Origin: an uncultured Bacteroidales bacterium
GTDB taxonomy: Bacteria > Bacteroidota > Bacteroidia > Bacteroidales > Muribaculaceae
Length of the DNA: 64,000 nt
Assembly (NCBI GenBank): GCA_900539915.1
Contig: UQDU01000008.1
Location: 1-64,000, forward strand
Reading direction: 5' to 3'
The position numbers and the translations under genes were made by a program. The notes under the pieces were generated by a model that made no database searches, was not told the DNA's origin, and saw only the letters and a program-made list of their open reading frames with translations. Each line of letters begins with the position of its first letter. Positions within the stretch are counted from its first letter, which is position 1. Shown here in pieces: positions 15,903 through 23,186 of this stretch.

Positions 15903-17180
15903 ATGCAATTAACAACAAATACGAGACTCCAGAATGGGAAATACCGGATTATCCGTGTCCTCGGACAGGGTGGTTTCGGCATCACATATCTCGCTGAAAA
16001 TACTTTCTTTGACAAGAAGGTGGCCATCAAGGAATTCTTTCCGAAAGATTTCTGCGGTCGAGACGATACAAGCCATCTTACACTCGGCACTCAGAACAAT
16101 GCCGAAACAGTCGCAAAGCTCAAAGACCGCTTCCTCAAAGAAGCAAAGAATATAGCCAAGCTTGACCATCCGGGCATCGTCAAGATCCACGACATCTTTG
16201 AGGAAAACAATACGGCATATTATGTCATGGACTATATTGAGGGCGAGAACCTCAATGAAATGGTCAAGCGCGAAGGTCCACTATCAGAAGTAATGGCCGT
16301 CGGATATATCCGCATGGTAGGCGATGCTATTACTTACATCCACTCGCTTCACATGACACACTTTGATGTCAAACCGGGCAATATAGTGGTACGTCGAAGA
16401 GATAACCAGCCCATACTAATCGACTTCGGCCTGTCAAAACAATATGACATTCATGGCGACGCGACATCCACACTGATGCAAGGCGTAAGTCATGGCTACT
16501 CCCCTATAGAACTGTATAATGCAGGAGCACTGACTTCATTCTCCCCTCAGACCGACGTATATTCACTGGCAGCGACTCTCTACTTCCTTTTAACAGGAAA
16601 AGCACCACTGCCGGCCCCGGAGGTCGCGGAAAACGGATTATGTTTCCCCTCATCAGTTTCTGAGGAAATAAAATCCACCATCGTGCAAGCTACCCAATTT
16701 TCCAGAGCCAAACGCCTTGGCTCAATATCTGTATTCCTCAGTCAGCTACCTTTAATTGCATGCGATGCAGAGGATTCTCATCCCTCAGATAAGCAATCCA
16801 TAGAGCCTGAGGAAAATAGCGACACTTCCGAGCAGACACAATATATTGAGGACGCATCTTTAGATTCACCGATTCATGATTATGAATTAGAAGCAAGACA
16901 AATCAAAAACAAGATGGATCCGTTTAGAGGGTGGGGGCCAGCATTAATAATGAGTTTTGTAGCTATTATTTACATACTTGTGTTTTATTACATCCTACCA
17001 TTAATAATAATGGGTGTTCCAGGAGATTTTTCCCCTTTCATGCTAACTTTTATTATTATAGTAACAGCTATTTTATGTGTAGTATGGCTGTTCACCAAAT
17101 TATCTAAGCCTGTTCATAATAAACGCATTAAAGCATGGAAACAGGAACACCCCGACGACCCACGCGCTAAGTATTTGTAG
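15903..17180 (+). CDS. Membrane-anchored Ser/Thr protein kinase 3
   Basis: A 425-residue kinase with the same layout as kinase 1: ATP loop GQGGFG, Lys43, HFDVKPGN catalytic loop and DFG. A motif Q-T-Q-Y-I carries Thr312. Two membrane helices and a tail ending EHPDDPRAKYL follow. The stretch DYELEARQIK before the membrane matches DYESEARQLK of kinase 1, so these two are sister copies in their C-terminal halves. It begins 42 bases after kinase 2 with no promoter in between. Confidence 0.92.
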   Translation: MQLTTNTRLQNGKYRIIRVLGQGGFGITYLAENTFFDKKVAIKEFFPKDFCGRDDTSHLTLGTQNNAETVAKLKDRFLKEAKNIAKLDHPGIVKIHDIFEENNTAYYVMDYIEGENLNEMVKREGPLSEVMAVGYIRMVGDAITYIHSLHMTHFDVKPGNIVVRRRDNQPILIDFGLSKQYDIHGDATSTLMQGVSHGYSPIELYNAGALTSFSPQTDVYSLAATLYFLLTGKAPLPAPEVAENGLCFPSSVSEEIKSTIVQATQFSRAKRLGSISVFLSQLPLIACDAEDSHPSDKQSIEPEENSDTSEQTQYIEDASLDSPIHDYELEARQIKNKMDPFRGWGPALIMSFVAIIYILVFYYILPLIIMGVPGDFSPFMLTFIIIVTAILCVVWLFTKLSKPVHNKRIKAWKQEHPDDPRAKYL

Positions 17181-17228
17181 GATTTTATCAACCAATCGGA
17201 TAGTTTCATCATTCAAAATCGAAAATGC

Positions 17229-17260
17229 TTGATTATCAGATAACAGCACATTATATTTGC
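17229..17260 (+). promoter_or_regulatory. Promoter for the acidic protein, FHA protein and PP2C genes
   Basis: TTG at 17229-17231, a 20-base spacer and TATATTTGC at 17252-17260. Elements and spacing match the consensus. The predicted start is about 17267, 18 bases before the next ATG. Confidence 0.75.
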
Positions 17261-17284
17261 AATATCATTAAACACTTCTAATAT

Positions 17285-18202
17285 ATGGACAACGAAGCAA
17301 CACGCCTCATCAATGCTGAGCCAACCAAGAGAGAACAAACCGCATCGGCCACTCAGAGTCAGTCTGAGCCATCAGCTCCTAATAAATCAAAAAAGAGCAG
17401 CCCCATAGTCGCAGCTGCAGGAGGCTTCGTTGCTGGCGCAGCCGTCGGCATAGGTGGCTCAGCAGCGGCAACAAATACTCCCGAAGATGTGCAGAATCTT
17501 GAAGGAGAAGCAGCCGAAAACGCAGATATAGAAACTCCAGCGCCAGAGGAAGCAACCCTTGCAAATGACGAGGGCGTACGTTACGCACATGTTGACGCTG
17601 ATAATTTCAATGACGCATTCGCGCAAGCTCGCGCTCAAGTAGGCCCGGGCGGAGTGTTTGAATACAATGGCAGAATCTACGGCACATATCTCGCCGACGA
17701 GTGGAACGAGATGACACCTCAGGAACGTGCCGAATATCAGAATCGTGTAAATGAAGTAGCTCCTTCACATCATGTTCAGCACGACACGGCAACTATAGCC
17801 GATGCCACAGAGCATCAGGAAACGACTTCGGACGTTGTCGCCGTCCCGACAGATGCCGAAATGGTTTCCGCAGAGCCGGTAGACAATGAAATCCGTGTCC
17901 TCGGCGTTGAGACGGTCCAGGATGGAGACGGACAAGTTATGAACGTCGCGCTCGTAGAATGTGAGGGCGACCAGGCACTGCTCGTCGATGTTGACAACAA
18001 CGGAGCCATTGAAGTTCTGGTCCATGATGACAACGGTGACGGTCAGATACAAGAGACTGAAATCCACGACATATCAGAAGCCGGCCTTGACGTGGCCGAC
18101 CTCATGCAGACTCAGGCTGCGCAGGAGGGTGATGTATTCTACACATCCAATGACGATATGCCCGATTACGTCAACGATGCCGACTCTACAATGCTTGCTT
18201 GA
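17285..18202 (+). CDS. Acidic membrane protein with N-terminal T-x-x-I motif
   Basis: A 305-residue protein of no family I recognise. It opens with MDNEATRLI, placing Thr6 in the recurring E-x-T-R-x-I motif. A Lys/Ser-rich basic patch and a small-residue hydrophobic stretch (IVAAAGGFVAGAAVGIGGSA, about 41-60) follow, like a glycine-zipper membrane segment. The rest is acidic, and near residues 237-260 it shows DVDNNGAIEV and DDNGDGQIQETE, similar to calcium-binding EF-hand/dockerin loops. It overlaps the following FHA gene by one base (TGATG) and is likely its phosphorylated partner. Confidence 0.75.
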   Translation: MDNEATRLINAEPTKREQTASATQSQSEPSAPNKSKKSSPIVAAAGGFVAGAAVGIGGSAAATNTPEDVQNLEGEAAENADIETPAPEEATLANDEGVRYAHVDADNFNDAFAQARAQVGPGGVFEYNGRIYGTYLADEWNEMTPQERAEYQNRVNEVAPSHHVQHDTATIADATEHQETTSDVVAVPTDAEMVSAEPVDNEIRVLGVETVQDGDGQVMNVALVECEGDQALLVDVDNNGAIEVLVHDDNGDGQIQETEIHDISEAGLDVADLMQTQAAQEGDVFYTSNDDMPDYVNDADSTMLA

Positions 18203-18750
18203 TGGGAAAAATTTTCATAGTCTGCCCTGAGTGCCACCAGCAACTATCGTTCGGCGAAGTGCCCGGCTATCAGAATATGGTGGTGGAGTGCCCCAAGTGC
18301 CACTTCAAGGCCAATGTCAGCGTATATCAGAGCGGTAGTCAGGCTCGTGGTGCACAGGGAGCAGACGAAATGCCGACCCAATTAGTCATTCCACCGAAAT
18401 CAGCAGGTTACATCGGACAGATACGTGTCAAGGCTACCGGTGAGGTTCAGTATCTCAAAGCCGGGCAAAACATTATCGGCCGACGTGCTCAGACAGGGAC
18501 TGCGGACATCAAAATCAGCAACGATATGTATATGAGCCGTCAGCACGTAAGGATTGATGTTGTAAAAAACAATGCCGGATATGAACACCATCTCGTTGAG
18601 ATAAATTCTACAAACATCGTAAAACTTAATGGCAAGCCGATTAACCGAGGCGATATACTAATCCTGAAATTTGGCGACACCATGACTCTTGGCACAACGG
18701 ATATTGTGTTGGAATCCAATGATGATGATGAAGCAACCAGATTAGCGTGA
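18202..18750 (+). CDS. FHA-domain protein with N-terminal zinc ribbon
   Basis: A 182-residue soluble protein. The N-terminal zinc ribbon has Cys8, Cys11, Cys30 and Cys33 (CPEC and CPKC). The FHA domain (about 75-170) shows IIGRR, SRQH and a LNGKPI turn. Two motif-like threonines flank the domain: Thr59 in PTQLV and Thr179 in the terminal DDDEATRLA. A TTG three bases upstream is a less likely start than the ATG, which overlaps the preceding stop. Carrying both a binding domain and candidate binding sites, it could form chains or self-inhibit, as mycobacterial GarA does. Confidence 0.88.
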   Translation: MGKIFIVCPECHQQLSFGEVPGYQNMVVECPKCHFKANVSVYQSGSQARGAQGADEMPTQLVIPPKSAGYIGQIRVKATGEVQYLKAGQNIIGRRAQTGTADIKISNDMYMSRQHVRIDVVKNNAGYEHHLVEINSTNIVKLNGKPINRGDILILKFGDTMTLGTTDIVLESNDDDEATRLA

Positions 18751-18756
18751 TAGACC

Positions 18757-19860
18757 ATGATAACTATAAAAAAACCACTGAGTTTTACAGAAATAGGCAA
18801 AAAGGATAATCAAGAGGATTATCTGTATCCGGCTAATGCAGATACTCATACCCGCATATTCATCATGTGCGATGGGATGGGTGGACACGACAATGGCGAA
18901 GTGGCCAGTATGACTGCTGCCAATGCATTGGGCGATTATCTGATGTCATGCACTGAAATAGACATCCCGACTTTTGAGACTGGGTTGGCAAAGGCCTACG
19001 ATGCACTGGATAATATAGACACCAATTCCGCTAAAAAGCCGGGCACCACAATGACTTGCCTTTGCCTTAACGAAGATAATTATCTTGTTGCCCATATCGG
19101 TGACAGCAGGATTTACCACATACGTCCCTCTCTGTTTAATCCTGAGACGAAGCGCGGAGGCATTCTTTATCAATCATCGGACCACTCCTTAGTCAACGAT
19201 CTATTAAAAGCCGGTGAATTGACCGAGGATGAAGCTCGCGATTTTCCGCAAAAGAACGTAATTACCCGTGCAATGCAGCCCCATCTGCCCAAACGATATA
19301 AGGCAGATGTCTATATGTTTGATGACATTCAAGGAGGTGACTATTTCTTCCTCTGCTGCGATGGTGTGTTAGAGCAGCTATCTAATGACATCCTATGTGG
19401 AATTTTAGCTGACAAAAATCTTGATGATGCCAAGAAACTTGCAAAAATCAAATCCATATGTGACGGAAATACTCGCGATAACTACACTTGCTGGCTTGTA
19501 CCTATAGACAAGGTAAAAATCAACAATAATGCTGGTATAACACCAGTCATTCAGGCAGATGCCGAGATGATTCATACAGGATGTGAGCCTTTAAACCATT
19601 GCAAAGAATCCAATCCGAAGGCTCATAGGGAATCACGCTCCTTTAAAATACCTATACCTTCGTTCCCTCGTCGTTGCAAAATTCAATATAATTTTATCAA
19701 GAAAGTAGTGATAGGAGCCATCCTGACAATTGCGCTTATCGTCGTAGCTGCTTTTGTTGTCAACTATGTAAACAAAGAGAAACATAAAGAAAAAAATGAA
19801 CATGTCATCAAAACTTCCATGAAGCAAGGTCAGTCACATAGTAAGATTAGGAGTCATTAA
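18757..19860 (+). CDS. PP2C-type protein phosphatase with C-terminal membrane anchor
   Basis: A 367-residue metal-dependent Ser/Thr phosphatase. Conserved metal and catalytic motifs are GKKDNQEDY (Asp17), MCDGMGGHDNGE (Asp39, Gly40), AHIGDSRIY, the second CCDGV aspartate and RDNYTCW. A linker leads to a single membrane helix (about 317-340, VVIGAILTIALIVVAAFVVN) and a short basic tail. It would remove phosphates added by the three kinases. It begins six bases after the FHA stop and is the last gene of the cassette. Confidence 0.93.
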   Translation: MITIKKPLSFTEIGKKDNQEDYLYPANADTHTRIFIMCDGMGGHDNGEVASMTAANALGDYLMSCTEIDIPTFETGLAKAYDALDNIDTNSAKKPGTTMTCLCLNEDNYLVAHIGDSRIYHIRPSLFNPETKRGGILYQSSDHSLVNDLLKAGELTEDEARDFPQKNVITRAMQPHLPKRYKADVYMFDDIQGGDYFFLCCDGVLEQLSNDILCGILADKNLDDAKKLAKIKSICDGNTRDNYTCWLVPIDKVKINNNAGITPVIQADAEMIHTGCEPLNHCKESNPKAHRESRSFKIPIPSFPRRCKIQYNFIKKVVIGAILTIALIVVAAFVVNYVNKEKHKEKNEHVIKTSMKQGQSHSKIRSH

Positions 19861-19861
19861 A

Positions 19862-19899
19862 AACCGCCCCGTCCCCCATCAAATATGAGACGAAAGCGG
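19862..19899. repeat. 38-bp direct repeat, right copy
   Basis: Identical to 9639-9676 over 38 bases. It lies between the convergent PP2C and SnoaL-like genes. Stem-loop pairing with T-rich sequence on both sides (TTGGTTTT to the right, TTTTT on the minus strand to the left) suits a bidirectional terminator. Confidence 0.8.
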
Positions 19900-19924
19900 T
19901 TGGTTTTGCGACAATACGGGTATT

Positions 19925-20383
19925 TCAGAGGGAAAGCTGACGCTTTATCTCCATGTCGGGCCAATAGCCCCAGGACTCTACGATTTTTCCGTCTACAATC
20001 TTGAAATTTTCAAGAGCCTCAAATTCAATCCGACGGTTTGTCGGTGGTATGCCCATGCACTCGCCAGTATGGATACCCTGATACAAAACTCTGGTAGCGA
20101 CCATGTCGCCCGATGAGAACACATCCAAGACAGTGACTTTAAGGTCGGAGAATTGATTGGCCACTATTTTCAGGATGCCTACAGCATCGGCATTGCTGCG
20201 TGCCCCCGCAGGACTATGATCAATATAATCATCAGCTACGCACTCCATTATATAATTGTAGTCTTTGTTGGTATAGCCATCTTCAAAGAATCTGACTACG
20301 ACATCTGATGGTGTCATTGGAGACTCTGCCATGCAGCTTAACGGCAAAAGCGTAAGAACGGTGAGCAAGTGGGATAATTTCAT
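19925..20383 (-). CDS. Secreted SnoaL/NTF2-like protein
   Basis: A 152-residue protein with a signal peptide (MKLSHLLTVLTLLPLSCMAES) and a SnoaL-like fold. Typical features are RFFEDGYTNKDYNYIMECV, ADDYIDHSP and RRIEFEALENFKIVDGKIVESWGYWPD in outline. Members of this superfamily include small hydrolases and cyclases, and a substrate cannot be given. PLSC could also be read as a lipobox. Confidence 0.82.
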   Translation of the reverse strand: MKLSHLLTVLTLLPLSCMAESPMTPSDVVVRFFEDGYTNKDYNYIMECVADDYIDHSPAGARSNADAVGILKIVANQFSDLKVTVLDVFSSGDMVATRVLYQGIHTGECMGIPPTNRRIEFEALENFKIVDGKIVESWGYWPDMEIKRQLSL

Positions 20384-20401
20384 AGTGTGTATTTTTTATC
20401 T

Positions 20402-20433
20402 GCAAAATTACGACACCATGAGACAACCGTCAA
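20402..20433 (-). promoter_or_regulatory. Promoter of the SnoaL-like gene
   Basis: On the minus strand TTG (20433-20431), 20 bases, then TAATTTTGC (20410-20402). Both elements and the spacing match the consensus. The leader is about 12 bases. Confidence 0.75.
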
Positions 20434-20455
20434 TGGTTATTTATAACCATACCGG

Positions 20456-21229
20456 TTACATCAGTTTCATCAGTGTGGCCGCAGAGATTGCCTCTACGGT
20501 GTTGCTGACGCTGAGTTTTTCTATGATGTTCTGCCGATGGCGATTGACGGTGTGTATGCTGATGCCAAGCACATCCGCAATCTGCTTGCTGGCTTTGCCT
20601 TGTTTTATGAGGTGTAGTATCTCCTTCTCACGCGGAGTCAGTATATGACAACGACGCTCATCGGTGGCTACGTCAACCACTTCGCCGGTCGTGGTGTTGA
20701 CGATGCGCGGACATATCCCCTTGTCGCCGGCCGGATAGGCCGACAGGCCGTAGCAACAGAGTATGAGCCATATCTTGCCGCCCGGAGATGTCCGGAACAC
20801 CTGCGTGGAATTGGCCACCGAGATGTAATTGCCGTTGCAGTCCCTGACACGTATGTTGCAGACGGCTTTATGCCGCACTTTATCGTCGCCGTCCATAGGG
20901 TTGACATACTTGAAATACTCATATTCCAGCATGCGCTTTTCGGCAAGGTCCTCGGGGTGAAGGCGGACGTAGATGGCATCTTCATCGCTTGAATCGACCA
21001 TCTGATACATACGCTCCGAGTCAGTCAGCCCCAGCAACCTGCACATACTGCCTCCGATGATATAGCAGACGTCGGCCGACGCATCCGTAATCACACAGCA
21101 GCCGTCATTGACCTCCGTGTAATTCGTTATCCGTCGGATGGCGTCAGTGACCGCCTCCTCGTCAAGCAGCTCTTTATCAAGCTCCTGACAGTCATATATA
21201 GCGTCAAGTTCCTTTCGTAGTATATCCAT
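20456..21229 (-). CDS. LuxR-type transcriptional regulator with PAS-like region
   Basis: A 257-residue regulator. Residues about 45-170 (CCVITDASADVCYIIGG, SERMYQMVDSSDED, HPEDLAEKRM and ISVANSTQVFR) look like a PAS fold. The C-terminus is a LuxR/FixJ DNA-binding domain with LTPREKEILHLIKQG and IHTVNRHRQNIIEKL. The signal sensed is unknown. A minus-strand TACTTTTGC at 21281-21289 would serve as its promoter. Confidence 0.88.
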   Translation of the reverse strand: MDILRKELDAIYDCQELDKELLDEEAVTDAIRRITNYTEVNDGCCVITDASADVCYIIGGSMCRLLGLTDSERMYQMVDSSDEDAIYVRLHPEDLAEKRMLEYEYFKYVNPMDGDDKVRHKAVCNIRVRDCNGNYISVANSTQVFRTSPGGKIWLILCCYGLSAYPAGDKGICPRIVNTTTGEVVDVATDERRCHILTPREKEILHLIKQGKASKQIADVLGISIHTVNRHRQNIIEKLSVSNTVEAISAATLMKLM

Positions 21230-21280
21230 TGCCGGTTGCCTATCAATATTTCCGCTACCCTACCTATTCGTAGCGTTACT

Positions 21281-21289
21281 GCAAAAGTA
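21281..21289 (-). promoter_or_regulatory. -7 promoter element of the PAS/LuxR regulator
   Basis: TACTTTTGC on the minus strand matches TAnnTTTGC. It lies about 50 bases upstream of the start codon. The -33 region is T-rich without a clear TTG. Confidence 0.5.
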
Positions 21290-21369
21290 GTCAAAATAAT
21301 CGTTTAAAAACATTCATCATCCCGCGGTGGTTAATATTATATATGTCTCATTAAAAACAGGAAACGACA

Positions 21370-22209
21370 ATGACACGTAAAATCATGTTTGCGGCAGCCG
21401 TGGCTGCTCTGACACTTGCCACAAGCTGTGTCACCAACAAGAAATACAATGCCCTACAGACCGAATACCAGGCCACGCGCGACGGTCTGCTTGAGTGCAA
21501 CAGCCAGTCGAAGAGCATGGAGTACCTCATCAAGGACCTCCGCTCGCAAAATGCCTCGCTCGAACGCCAGCTTGAGGACATGAAAGCTACGCTCAACCAG
21601 AGTCTGCTCAACAGCCAGCAAGGGAGCGTCAACATAGGCAAACTTGTTGACGAAATCAATGCCTCCAACAAGTATATCAAAGAGCTGATTTCGGCTAAGA
21701 CAAAATCCGACTCGCTCAACATAGCCCTGACAAACAAACTGACACGCTCGCTCAGCAACGACGAGCTTCGCGACGTGGACGTCAAGGTGCTCAAAGGTGT
21801 GGTCTACATCTCCCTCGCCGACAATATGCTCTTCAAAACCGGCTCATACGAAATCAGTGACCGCGCCATGGAGACCCTGTCAAAGATTGCCAAAATCATC
21901 AAAGACTACAAAGACTATGATGTACTCGTGGAGGGCAACACCGACAATCTGCCTATCACACGCCCCAACATCCGCAACAACTGGGATCTCTCGGCTCTGC
22001 GTGCCAGCTCGGTTGTACAGGTGCTCCAGAATCAGTTTGGCGTCAATCCTTCACGCCTGACTGCAGGCGGACGCGGCGAGTTCAACCCCATTGCCGACAA
22101 CACCTCAGATCTCGGTCGTCAGCGTAACCGCCGCACCGAAATCATCATCACCCCCAAGCTTGACCAGTTCCTCGACCTGATAGACCAGGCCCCCGACCAG
22201 GACAAGTAG
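21370..22209 (+). CDS. OmpA-family peptidoglycan-binding lipoprotein
   Basis: A 279-residue envelope protein. The lipobox ends LATSC at about residue 20. A coiled-coil stretch (about 35-120) is rich in heptads with SLERQLEDMKATLNQS. The C-terminal OmpA domain (about 140-270) has LADNMLFKTGS, VEGNTDNLPI, NWDLSALRASSVV and the closing RQRNRRTEIII, which bind diaminopimelate in peptidoglycan. It links the outer membrane to the cell wall. Confidence 0.92.
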   Translation: MTRKIMFAAAVAALTLATSCVTNKKYNALQTEYQATRDGLLECNSQSKSMEYLIKDLRSQNASLERQLEDMKATLNQSLLNSQQGSVNIGKLVDEINASNKYIKELISAKTKSDSLNIALTNKLTRSLSNDELRDVDVKVLKGVVYISLADNMLFKTGSYEISDRAMETLSKIAKIIKDYKDYDVLVEGNTDNLPITRPNIRNNWDLSALRASSVVQVLQNQFGVNPSRLTAGGRGEFNPIADNTSDLGRQRNRRTEIIITPKLDQFLDLIDQAPDQDK

Positions 22210-22251
22210 CCCCACGGAGGGAACATACCATACACTCATTACAGCAGGAAA

Positions 22252-22294
22252 ATGCCATGGCACAATGTCACTAACTTAGGCATGTCCCTACTGC
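22252..22294. repeat. Interspersed palindromic repeat, copy 1
   Basis: ATGCCATGGCACAATGTCAC begins a 43-base unit ending GGCATGTCCCTACTGC. An inverse-oriented relative (26624-26663) and shorter relatives (26546-26579 and 58404-58483) lie in other intergenic regions. Confidence 0.65.
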
Positions 22295-22327
22295 ATAACA
22301 ACGCCATTCAGGCATTAACGATCCCGG

Positions 22328-22836
22328 TCAGTTGACGTAGCGCGACACGGCGGCATCAAGCGAAATGTCGGCGGTAAGCCCCATGCGCTGGCGCAGACGC
22401 CAACGGGCTTGCTTGACCGACTCGGGACGGATGGACATTATGCGTGCTATGTGTTTGTTTTCAAGGCCCAATGCGATGAATGAGGCAAGACGCACATCAG
22501 CATCCGTCAGCCCGGGATAGTCAGCCTTAAGCCGGTCTGCGAAGTCAGGATTGAGATTGGCGAACGTCTCCACGAAGTTCTCGCGCTCACCTTGCGAGCC
22601 TATATGAGTCTTGATAGAGCTCTCGATCAGGTTACCGGCCTTGTGCGATATTTCACCCTTAGCCATCAGGTCAGCAGTCTCCTTGCTGACCGACGACAAC
22701 AGATTGTCCTTTTCCTCTATGCCTAACTGCATCGCCATATTCAGCAGATAAGGGGCTCTGCAGTGACAGATTTTATATATAACTTCGCCATCAATCGATA
22801 ATCATCATAGGCACTCATCATCCACTCATCTACCAT
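22328..22836 (-). pseudogene. LuxR-type regulator remnant, frameshifted
   Basis: The open frame 22328-22738 encodes a 136-residue C-terminal regulator piece with LKADYPGLTDADVRLASFIA and ENKHIARIMSIRPESVKQAR, the LuxR-like DNA-binding end common in Bacteroidota tetratricopeptide regulators. A second frame upstream (22836-22741) encodes MVDEWMMSAYDDYRLMAKLY and stops five bases before the first frame's ATG, suggesting a frameshift. No sensor part is present and MITE-like element B lies 12 bases upstream. It could instead be a short real regulator beginning at 22738. Confidence 0.5.
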
Positions 22837-22848
22837 TACATTTTTATT

Positions 22849-22910
22849 TATTGGTGTCCGCTAAAACTTTCAAGCCCTATTTGGCTTTTTAGTTTCCTCG
22901 GACACCAATA
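22849..22910. repeat. MITE-like element B with 12-bp terminal inverted repeats
   Basis: TATTGGTGTCCG (22849-22860) is repeated inversely as CGGACACCAATA (22899-22910), with an inner AAGCC/GGCTT stem. It has no coding capacity. The ends resemble element A at 3521. The rest of the gap to 23186 holds only terminators. Confidence 0.55.
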
Positions 22911-23047
22911 GTATATAATCAAAGCCGGCGACAGCGACAACCAAGCAACCGAAAAATTCATGTTGATGTAAAAACCTCCCGACTAACTTACAAGCAGTAG
23001 TAGATGTTATAGAAACTCTCGGCACAAATACCGAGACTAATGTGGAA

Positions 23048-23087
23048 AGAGGGACTCTGCCGTGACGGCAGGGTCCCTCTGCTTTTT
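23048..23087 (+). terminator. Strong hairpin terminator
   Basis: AGAGGGAC-CTGCCG pairs with CGGCAG-GTCCCTCT, and GCTTTTT follows. No nearby plus-strand gene is evident, so it may belong to a lost or short transcript, or insulate the locus. Confidence 0.65.
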
Positions 23088-23123
23088 CACAGTCCGGCTG
23101 CATGGGCTATGCCACAATGACAA

Positions 23124-23154
23124 GCCCTGCCACCGATTGTGCCGGTAGCAGGGC
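23124..23154 (-). terminator. Hairpin downstream of the C10 peptidase
   Basis: GCCCTGC (23124-23130) pairs with GCAGGGC (23148-23154). It lies about 30 bases past the peptidase stop. The U-tract is poor. Confidence 0.4.
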
Positions 23155-23186
23155 CTGAATATGAAGTCCGTAAACTTGCGGAGCGT

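Noticed and set aside
10210..19860. Type VI secretion threonine-phosphorylation module
   Set aside because: The kinase, PP2C and FHA set resembles the PpkA/PppA/Fha pathway, but no secretion structural genes (Vgr, Hcp, TssB/C and others) occur in the window, and the caspase is not part of such pathways.
10210..19899. Known anti-phage defence system
   Set aside because: A defence role is possible but unproven. No typical defence domains (restriction, CBASS cyclase, TIR, reverse transcriptase) occur here, so a name was not assigned.
22849..23160. CRISPR-like repeat structures
   Set aside because: The hairpins here are single, with different sequences and no regular spacers. No CRISPR array was seen in the window.
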